This document shows, in pieces, positions 57,874 to 64,000 of a stretch of DNA of 64,000 bases. The position numbers and the translations under genes were made by a program. The notes below the pieces were generated by a model, which worked only from the letters and a program-made list of their open reading frames with translations, made no database searches and was not told the DNA's origin. This DNA is from Entomomonas sp. E2T0. GTDB lineage: Bacteria > Pseudomonadota > Gammaproteobacteria > Pseudomonadales > Pseudomonadaceae. Numbering within the stretch: position 1 is the first letter of the stretch; each line of letters opens with the position of its first letter. Location: NCBI RefSeq assembly GCF_025985425.1, contig NZ_CP094972.1, positions 1,736,001 through 1,800,000 of the forward strand, in the 5' to 3' direction.

Positions 57874-59229
57874 GTGAAAAAAATTATGTTTGGGGCAACT
57901 CACAGTGGGGCAGGTAAAACCACTGTAACGTTAGGTTTAATGCATGCTTTAACGCGACGAGGCTTAAAGGTGCAACCTTATAAAGTAGGTCCTGACTATA
58001 TCGATACAGGTTGGCATAAATTAGCTACAGGCTATGCATCATTTAATCTTGATGCGTTTATGTTACCTGAAAATAATCTTAAATACCTTTTCCAGTCTCA
58101 CGCTAAAACTGCCGATATTAACATTATTGAAGGGGTAATGGGGCTATATGATGGTTATGGTGTTGACCCTAATTATTGCAGTAGCGCAGGTTTAGCCAAA
58201 ATATTAAATTGCCCGATTATTTTAGTGGTTGATGGAAAAGCGGTTTCAACTTCTATTGCTGCTACGGTTATGGGGTTTCAAAAATTTCAACCCAATGTGC
58301 CTATTGTGGGGGTATTGGTTAATCGGGTGAATACCGATAGCCACTATCAACTACTCAAACAAGCCATAGAAACCTATTGTCAAATACCTGTATTAGGTCG
58401 TTTGCCTAATATGCCAGAGTTAGTATTGCCTGAACGCCATTTGGGTCTAGTACCTACTGAAGAAATGCAGGATATGCAAAGTTACTGGCAGCAATTAGCC
58501 GATGCTATAGAACAGTATATTGAAGTAGATCGTATTATTGAGTTAAGTGCAGGTCAAGAGCTTGCAGTTAATGAGCCTAAATTACCCAATACAGCTAAAT
58601 ACCAAGGTTTAACAATGGCCATTGCACAGGATGCAGCATTCCATTTTTATTACCAAGATAATTTAGATTTGCTTAAGCAACTAGGCTTGCAGTTAATACC
58701 TTTTAGCCCATTAACGGATAGCCAATTACCTGAATGCGATTTGGTTTATTTAGGGGGCGGTTTTCCCGAAGTGTTTGCAGAGCAACTAGCTGCTAATCAA
58801 GCTATGCGCCAGTCTATTTTGCAAGCACATCAGCAAGCTAAACCTATTTATGCTGAATGTGGTGGTTTGATGTATTTAGGCGAGTCTTTACAGGTTGATG
58901 GTAAGAGTTTTGACATGGTGGGGGTATTAGCAGGTTATAGTCAAATGACTAAAGGCTTAAAACGTTTTGGTTATTGTGAGGGTAGAGCATTAACCAATAC
59001 TTTATTGGCTGATACGGGTGAAATATTAAAAGGCCATGAATTCCACCATTCAGAGTTTTTCACAGATTTGCCTTGTGCTTTTGCCATGTATAAAACCCGT
59101 GATGGCGAAGTTATTAAACAATGGCAAGGTGGTTATCAAGTAGGCAATACCCTAGCAAGTTACCTGCATATTCATTTTTATCAAAATCCTTTTATGCTGT
59201 GCCATTGGCTGGATAGGGCGCTAGTATGA
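57874..59229 (+). CDS. cbiA: Cobyrinic acid a,c-diamide synthase (CbiA)
   Basis: About 451 residues. The protein amidates the a and c side chains of cob(II)yrinate with ATP and glutamine. The N-terminal P-loop is MFGATHSGAGKTTVTLGLMH; the C-terminal class I glutaminase has its nucleophile Cys in IYAECGGLMYLGES and a HEFHHSEFF catalytic His. The frame is open back to TTG 57844 within the terminator. GTG 57874 (MKKIMFGATHSG) gives the usual N-terminus; ATG 57886 is possible. The ribosome site is weak. ATGA overlap couples it to cbiB. Confidence 0.93.
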   Translation: MKKIMFGATHSGAGKTTVTLGLMHALTRRGLKVQPYKVGPDYIDTGWHKLATGYASFNLDAFMLPENNLKYLFQSHAKTADINIIEGVMGLYDGYGVDPNYCSSAGLAKILNCPIILVVDGKAVSTSIAATVMGFQKFQPNVPIVGVLVNRVNTDSHYQLLKQAIETYCQIPVLGRLPNMPELVLPERHLGLVPTEEMQDMQSYWQQLADAIEQYIEVDRIIELSAGQELAVNEPKLPNTAKYQGLTMAIAQDAAFHFYYQDNLDLLKQLGLQLIPFSPLTDSQLPECDLVYLGGGFPEVFAEQLAANQAMRQSILQAHQQAKPIYAECGGLMYLGESLQVDGKSFDMVGVLAGYSQMTKGLKRFGYCEGRALTNTLLADTGEILKGHEFHHSEFFTDLPCAFAMYKTRDGEVIKQWQGGYQVGNTLASYLHIHFYQNPFMLCHWLDRALV

Positions 59230-60197
59230 GTTATTTATTGCCTATTCTTCCAATCATTATTGGCTTTGTGGCGGATTTATTATTGGGTGACCCGCAAGGA
59301 TGGCCTCATCCTGTGCGTTGGATAGGTAATAGCATTACTTTTGTGCAACAAAAGATTCGCTACTTATGCACTAATGATGCCTCCCTAAAATGGGGTGGTT
59401 TATGGTTATGGTTGATTATTGTCGGTGGTACTTTCTTAGTAACTTGGGGCTTACTCTATTTACTGGGCTTATGGTCATGGTGGGTGAGTTTTATTGTTGA
59501 ATGTGTGTTAGCCTATACCATCTTAGCTACTAAGTGTTTAAAAGATGCTGCAATGTCTGTTTATCAGGCATTAGATACAGGTACAGTAGAGCAAGCACGA
59601 GTGCAGTTATCTTATATTGTGGGTAGGGATACCACAGAACTAGATAAACCACAGATGACTCGAGCAGTGGTTGAAACCGTAGCAGAGAATAGTGTCGATG
59701 GCATTATTGCTCCTTTGTTCTATTTGTTTATTGGTGGTGTGCCCTTAGCGATGGCTTATAAGGCAGTCAACACCTTAGATTCAATGGTGGGTTATCAAAC
59801 CCCTAAATATAAAGCCATTGGTTATTTTTCTGCCAAGTTAGATGATATCTTTAATTATATCCCTGCGCGTATTAGTTGGTTGTTATTTGCCTTTGCCGCC
59901 TATTTACTCAAACTCAATGCTAAAGCTGCTTTAGTTATCGGTTGGCGTGATCGTAAACAACATAAAAGCCCCAATTGTGCATGGCCTGAGGCGACTGTGG
60001 CGGGTGCGCTTGGTGTTCGCTTAGGTGGGCCCAATAATTATTTTGGTGAGTTAGTAGAGAAACCTTGGTTAGGGGATGAAGTTCGCCCTATTGAGCAAAA
60101 TGATATTACTAGCACCATTCAACTGATGTATGTAGCCGCAACATTAGCTTTGTTAGTGTTTACGGCTAGTTATTGCTTTATTAAGTTTTTAGGCTAA
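59226..60197 (+). CDS. cbiB: Adenosylcobinamide-phosphate synthase (CbiB/CobD)
   Basis: The 323-residue inner-membrane protein attaches the aminopropanol arm to adenosylcobyric acid. Signature segments are DLLLGDPQGWPHPVRWIGN, RDTTELDKPQMTRAVVETVAENSVDGIIAPLFY, NTLDSMVGYQTPKYKAIGYFSAKLDDIFNYIPAR and PNCAWPEATVAGALGVRLGGPNNYFG. Several membrane helices, and the expected length. Its ATG lies inside the cbiA stop. Confidence 0.96.
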   Translation: MSYLLPILPIIIGFVADLLLGDPQGWPHPVRWIGNSITFVQQKIRYLCTNDASLKWGGLWLWLIIVGGTFLVTWGLLYLLGLWSWWVSFIVECVLAYTILATKCLKDAAMSVYQALDTGTVEQARVQLSYIVGRDTTELDKPQMTRAVVETVAENSVDGIIAPLFYLFIGGVPLAMAYKAVNTLDSMVGYQTPKYKAIGYFSAKLDDIFNYIPARISWLLFAFAAYLLKLNAKAALVIGWRDRKQHKSPNCAWPEATVAGALGVRLGGPNNYFGELVEKPWLGDEVRPIEQNDITSTIQLMYVAATLALLVFTASYCFIKFLG

Positions 60198-60206
60198 GGA
60201 AAACAA

Positions 60207-60839
60207 ATGACCTATATAACCCAACCACAAAATATTGAAGATAGAAGTTTTGAAATTATTCAAGAAATTATTGAAGAAATTAGACCTGATTATGAGTTTG
60301 TGGATGAACTGCAAGAAAAGATCATTAAACGTTGTGTACATACCAGTGCTGACTTTGATTGGTTAGATATTCTTAAATTTTCTGATGATGCAAATCAAGC
60401 ATTATTAGCTGCTTTAAAAAATGGTGCCACTATTTATACCGATACTAATATGGTGTTATCTGGCATGAATAAAACCCGTTTAGATAAGTTAGGTTGTCAG
60501 TATCGTTGTTATGTAGCAGACCCGATTACCCGTGACATTGCCCATGCTAAAGGAATTACTCGCTCCATGGCGGCGGTTGAACAAGCAGCTGGCGAAGAGG
60601 GTGAGAAAATCTTCGTATTTGGTAATGCACCAACGGCACTGTTCCGTTTATTAGAGTTATATCAAGAGGGTAAATTAAAACCAGCCGCTGTGGTTGGTGT
60701 TCCTGTAGGGTTTGTGGGAGCGGCTGAATCAAAAGATGCCTTAATGCAAAGTGATTTACCTTATATTGCCGCGGCAGGGCGCAAAGGTGGTTCTAATATT
60801 GCGGCAGCTATTATCAATGCTTTGTTATATAGCATGTGA
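60207..60839 (+). CDS. cbiC: Precorrin-8X methylmutase (CbiC/CobH)
   Basis: The 210-residue enzyme moves a methyl group from C-11 to C-12 of the corrin ring. It shows QEKIIKRCVHTSADFDW with the catalytic His, IYTDTNMVLSGMNKTRL, TRSMAAVEQAA, FGNAPTALFRLLEL and GVPVGFVGAAESKDAL, all typical. In the anaerobic route the substrate is cobalt-precorrin-8. AAGGA precedes the ATG. Confidence 0.96.
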   Translation: MTYITQPQNIEDRSFEIIQEIIEEIRPDYEFVDELQEKIIKRCVHTSADFDWLDILKFSDDANQALLAALKNGATIYTDTNMVLSGMNKTRLDKLGCQYRCYVADPITRDIAHAKGITRSMAAVEQAAGEEGEKIFVFGNAPTALFRLLELYQEGKLKPAAVVGVPVGFVGAAESKDALMQSDLPYIAAAGRKGGSNIAAAIINALLYSM

Positions 60840-60849
60840 GTATTAACTA

Positions 60850-61971
60850 ATGGAACACTTTGTTTGGATTGACAATAAGCAGTACCGTAAAGGCTATACC
60901 ACTGGCTCTTGTGCCACAGCAGCAGCTAAAGTAGCGGCCTTAATGGTATTGCAGCAAGTTGTTATTCCACAAGTTTCAATTATTACACCATCAGGTGTGG
61001 TATTAGATTTAGATGTATTAGAGCCTAGTATTGAAGGTAATACAGCCGTTGCCGCCATTCAAAAAGATGGTGGTGATGATATAGATGTTACTCACGGTAT
61101 GTTAATTTTTGCCCAAGTAACACTGAATGATTCAGGCAAAATTACCATTGATGGCGGTGAAGGGGTAGGCAGAGTAACCCGTAAAGGGGTGCGCCATGAA
61201 ATAGGTTCTGCGGCTATTAACGATACTCCTCGAAGAACCATTGAGGAAGCAGTGCGTGAAGTAATCGGTGAGCAAAAAGGGGCAGCGGTGATTATTTTTG
61301 CACCTGAAGGTGCAGAACGAGCACAACAAACCTTTAATCCTCGTTTAGGAATTATGGATGGTATTTCTATCTTGGGTACAACAGGTATTGTTACCCCTAT
61401 GTCTGATGAAAGTTGGAAAAAGTCCATCACCCTAGAAATTGAGATGAAACAGGCGCAAGGGCTACAGAAAATTATTTTTGTTCCCGGTAATCATGGTGAA
61501 AAGTTTGCTGAAGAAATGGGCATGAACAGTAACTATGTGGTGGTAATGAGTAACTTTGTGCGCTATGTGCTAAAAGATGCTGAGCGATTAGGCTTTAAAC
61601 GAGTTTTATTGTTAGGTCATTTAGGTAAATTAATTAAAGTGGCGGCGGGTATCTTCCATACCCACAACCATGTGGCAGATGGACGTATTGAAACGCTTAT
61701 TGCGGTATTAGCACTGATGGGTGTACCACAAGCATTTTTATTAAAAATTGATGACTGTAAAACCACTGAAGCTGCTATGGAACTCATTGAGCAAGAAGGC
61801 TATCAAGCGGTTTACCAACATATTGCGTTACGTATTAAAGACCGTGTTGAGCAACTATCAAAGTTTACTAAAAACCCCATGCAAGCCGATGCTATTTTAT
61901 GTTCGATGGATGGCAGAATTTTAGGCAGTAGTGCTCCTTTAACTGAATTAATAGAGGAGTTTCGGGAATGA
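60850..61971 (+). CDS. cbiD: Cobalt-precorrin-5B C1-methyltransferase (CbiD)
   Basis: The 373-residue protein methylates C-1 in the anaerobic corrin pathway. It starts with [21 protein letters not shown] and contains [47 protein letters not shown] and [26 protein letters not shown], all CbiD hallmarks. CbiD is specific to the oxygen-independent pathway. Its end overlaps cbiE by 4 bases (ATGA). Confidence 0.97.
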   Translation: MEHFVWIDNKQYRKGYTTGSCATAAAKVAALMVLQQVVIPQVSIITPSGVVLDLDVLEPSIEGNTAVAAIQKDGGDDIDVTHGMLIFAQVTLNDSGKITIDGGEGVGRVTRKGVRHEIGSAAINDTPRRTIEEAVREVIGEQKGAAVIIFAPEGAERAQQTFNPRLGIMDGISILGTTGIVTPMSDESWKKSITLEIEMKQAQGLQKIIFVPGNHGEKFAEEMGMNSNYVVVMSNFVRYVLKDAERLGFKRVLLLGHLGKLIKVAAGIFHTHNHVADGRIETLIAVLALMGVPQAFLLKIDDCKTTEAAMELIEQEGYQAVYQHIALRIKDRVEQLSKFTKNPMQADAILCSMDGRILGSSAPLTELIEEFRE

Positions 61972-62573
61972 TTAATGTAGTAGGTTTAGGGCCAGGTTCA
62001 GCGGATTATCTAGTGCCTTTAGCTAAACGTCTAATCGATGATTGTGACTGGATTGTTGGTGCAGAACGACAATTAGTGGCAGTACCTCATCAGCATGCGA
62101 AAGCGCATTTATTAGATAAAAAATTATCCGATCTTATTGTATGGCTAAAACAACACCAACATGAAAAAGTGGTGGTATTAGCTTCTGGTGATCCCATGTT
62201 ATATGGCTTGGGTAAATATATTAACCAGCAAATGAGTAGCAGTGAAGTACAGGTAGTATCAGGTATCAGCTCTATGCAATACCTTTTCTCACGTATTGCA
62301 CTGGATATGAATGATGTTTATCTAACCAGCAGTCATGGTAAAACCCCCGACTTTGATTTTATGTTACAGCATAAGAAAGTAGCCTTAGTGACGGATGACA
62401 AAATCGGTCCTTACCAAATTGCACAACAAATTATTAACCGTGGTTTACAACGTACTCTTGTGATTGGCGAAAATCTTTCTTATCCCAACGAACAAATTAC
62501 GATTATGCCAGCCACAGAAGTATTAGACCAACCTTATCAAATGAATGTAGTGGTGATTATTGATGAAAGATGA
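61968..62573 (+). CDS. cbiE: Cobalt-precorrin-7 C5-methyltransferase (CbiE)
   Basis: The 201-residue tetrapyrrole-methylase fold has [51 protein letters not shown] and [17 protein letters not shown]. Separate CbiE and CbiT here correspond to the two halves of fused CobL. It overlaps cbiT by 11 bases. Confidence 0.95.
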   Translation: MINVVGLGPGSADYLVPLAKRLIDDCDWIVGAERQLVAVPHQHAKAHLLDKKLSDLIVWLKQHQHEKVVVLASGDPMLYGLGKYINQQMSSSEVQVVSGISSMQYLFSRIALDMNDVYLTSSHGKTPDFDFMLQHKKVALVTDDKIGPYQIAQQIINRGLQRTLVIGENLSYPNEQITIMPATEVLDQPYQMNVVVIIDER

Positions 62574-63132
62574 ATTATTTATTCGGGGTGATGTACCCAT
62601 GACTAAAGAAGAAGTTCGGGTATTAACCATCGACTGGTTAAATTTAGAAAATGCGAGCACATTAGTTGATGTGGGGGCAGGTACGGGCAGTATCTGTATT
62701 GAGGCTAGTTTACGTTATCCTAATTTAAAAACTATTGCCATTGAGAAAAATCCAGAGGCCATTAGTTTAATTAAACAAAACTGTGACAAGTTTGCTGTTA
62801 CTAATCTACAGGTTATTGAAGGTAATGCACCCGAAGTATTACCTAAGCAACCTATTGATGCTGTATTTGTAGGCGGTAGTGGTGGCGCTTTAGATGAAAT
62901 TATTAGCTGGGCATTTACCCATTTAAATCCACAAGGGCGTTTAGTACTGAACTTTATTTTATTAAATAACCTCATGGAAGCCTTAGATATTCTACAACAA
63001 GTTGGTTTTGAAAATATTGAAGCAAGCCAGCTACAAGTATCACGTTTAACCAAGTTGGGTAAGGGCAAATATTTTAAACCTAATAATCCAACCTATATTA
63101 TTTCCTGTACAAAAGGGGCAGTAAGCGAATGA
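62563..63132 (+). CDS. cbiT: Cobalt-precorrin-6B C15-methyltransferase/decarboxylase (CbiT)
   Basis: About 189 residues. The protein methylates C-15 and decarboxylates the acetate side chain at C-12. It shows [23 protein letters not shown] motif [27 protein letters not shown] and [13 protein letters not shown]. The ATG at 62563 is chosen over the TTG one codon earlier. The 11-base overlap with cbiE suggests coupling. Confidence 0.95.
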   Translation: MKDELFIRGDVPMTKEEVRVLTIDWLNLENASTLVDVGAGTGSICIEASLRYPNLKTIAIEKNPEAISLIKQNCDKFAVTNLQVIEGNAPEVLPKQPIDAVFVGGSGGALDEIISWAFTHLNPQGRLVLNFILLNNLMEALDILQQVGFENIEASQLQVSRLTKLGKGKYFKPNNPTYIISCTKGAVSE

Positions 63133-63911
63133 CACAAGCAACCATTGATTATAGTAAAGTTTATTTTATTGGTGCAGGCCCTGGTGATTGTGAATTAATT
63201 ACTTTAAAAGGTTACCGTATTTTAGCTGAGGCGGATGTAGTGATTTATGCAGGCTCACTCATTAATCACGATTTATTAAAGTATTGTAAAGAGGGTGCAG
63301 CTTGTCACGACAGTGCAAAACTGAACTTAGAAGAAATTATCAGTTTAATGCAACAGGGCATAGAGCAAGGCAAATTAGTGGTACGCCTCCAAACGGGAGA
63401 TCTATCACTGTATGGTTCAATTCGTGAACAAAGTGAAGAATTGGCCAAGTTGAATATTGGTTTTGTTTCTGTACCTGGTGTGAGTTCTTTCTTAGGCGCA
63501 GCTTCACAATTAGGCGTGGAATATACCGTGCCTGAAGTGGCACAAAGTCTAATTATTACCCGTATGGAAGGGCGTACCCCAATGCCTTTTAAAGAATCTT
63601 TAGAGGCTTTTGCACAACACCAAACCTCAATGGCTATCTTCTTATCAGTACAAAATATCGCCAGTGTGGTCGATAACTTACATGATGAGGGCAAGGGTTA
63701 TCCTATGGATACGCCTGTGGCAGTGATCTATAAGGCAACATGGCCAGATGAGCAAAAAGTTGAGGGTACCTTAGCGGATATCGCACAGAAGGTAAAAGAA
63801 GCAGGTATTAATAAAACGGCACTTATTTTAGTGGGTCGTTTTCTTGGTGAAGAGTACCACTACTCGAAACTCTATGACGCAGATTTTAGCCATGAATTTA
63901 GAAAAGCCTGA
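63129..63911 (+). CDS. cbiF: Cobalt-precorrin-4 C11-methyltransferase (CbiF)
   Basis: The 260-residue tetrapyrrole methylase has [55 protein letters not shown] and [39 protein letters not shown], the CbiF/CobM pattern. ATGA overlap with cbiT at its start; the next gene begins within its last 20 bases. Confidence 0.96.
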   Translation: MTQATIDYSKVYFIGAGPGDCELITLKGYRILAEADVVIYAGSLINHDLLKYCKEGAACHDSAKLNLEEIISLMQQGIEQGKLVVRLQTGDLSLYGSIREQSEELAKLNIGFVSVPGVSSFLGAASQLGVEYTVPEVAQSLIITRMEGRTPMPFKESLEAFAQHQTSMAIFLSVQNIASVVDNLHDEGKGYPMDTPVAVIYKATWPDEQKVEGTLADIAQKVKEAGINKTALILVGRFLGEEYHYSKLYDADFSHEFRKA

Positions 63912-64000
63912 ATTAGCTATACTAACCGTTACACCAGGGGCTAAAGCACAGGCTTTACGCTTGGCTAAGTTAATTCCTTGTGATTGTTATACCAGCGATA
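63892..64000 (+). CDS. cbiG: CbiG (cobalt-precorrin-5A hydrolase), N-terminal fragment at window edge
   Basis: ATG 63892 opens a frame of 36 codons running off the window: a short leader, then [29 protein letters not shown], which fits the CbiG N-terminus. CbiG opens the delta-lactone of cobalt-precorrin-5A in the anaerobic route. It overlaps cbiF by 20 bases, in keeping with the packed operon. Only the first part is visible, so the name rests on this fragment and gene order. Confidence 0.75.
   Translation, partial: MNLEKPELAILTVTPGAKAQALRLAKLIPCDCYTSD

Overview
The window looks like the chromosome of an AT-rich gammaproteobacterium of the Pseudomonas lineage. Gene order is pseudomonad: ponA divergent from pilMNOPQ-aroK-aroB-damX; initiator tRNA-rimP-nusA-infB-rbfA-truB-rpsO-pnp; yacG-coaE-pilD-pilC-pilB; a short type III-fold ornithine decarboxylase. 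Base composition is far more AT-rich than in free-living Pseudomonas, which suggests a host-associated relative; insect-gut Entomomonas-like bacteria would fit, but this is inference from gene order and composition only.

Layout. 1-10 kb: mixed genes, namely a sulfide-sensor-like ArsR/rhodanese pair, two secreted MORN-type paralogues, a catabolic-type acetolactate synthase, rfbA, a glycosyltransferase, a YaiI-family protein and PBP1A. 10-19 kb: type IV pilus alignment complex and secretin, shikimate genes, DamX-like protein and QueF. 19.6-28.8 kb: a near-canonical translation/RNA operon headed by initiator tRNA, with two terminators before rimP. 28.8-33.6 kb (minus): yacG, coaE, pilD, pilC, pilB, with no pilin gene beside them. 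33.8-39 kb (minus): hybrid histidine kinase plus HD-GYP regulator, then class I fumarase. 39-41.7 kb (minus): a probable zinc ABC system behind a Zur-box-like palindrome. 42-43.2 kb: ornithine decarboxylase preceded by an unlisted 37-codon ORF inside a closing stem. 43.2-49.7 kb (minus): a type VI secretion vgrG - DUF4123 adaptor - VasX-like effector module with no adjacent immunity gene. 50-55.7 kb: a small secreted protein, a methyltransferase, a VanB-type reductase and an amino-acid ABC transporter. 55.9-56.4 kb: a decayed rtcR remnant beside a circularly permuted tRNA-like RNA. 56.5-64 kb: cobalamin genes (PduO-type adenosyltransferase, precorrin-2 dehydrogenase, cobalamin riboswitch with terminator, then cbiA-B-C-D-E-T-F-G, the last cut by the window end). 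CbiD and CbiG mark the oxygen-independent corrin route, whereas Pseudomonas normally uses the aerobic one.

The most unusual items are the permuted tRNA-Leu-like RNA next to the rtcR remnant (56291-56391), the small ORF/structured leader ahead of the ornithine decarboxylase (41869-42002), and the vgrG-linked effector without a visible immunity partner. All family assignments come from reading motifs and translations by eye; no database search was possible.
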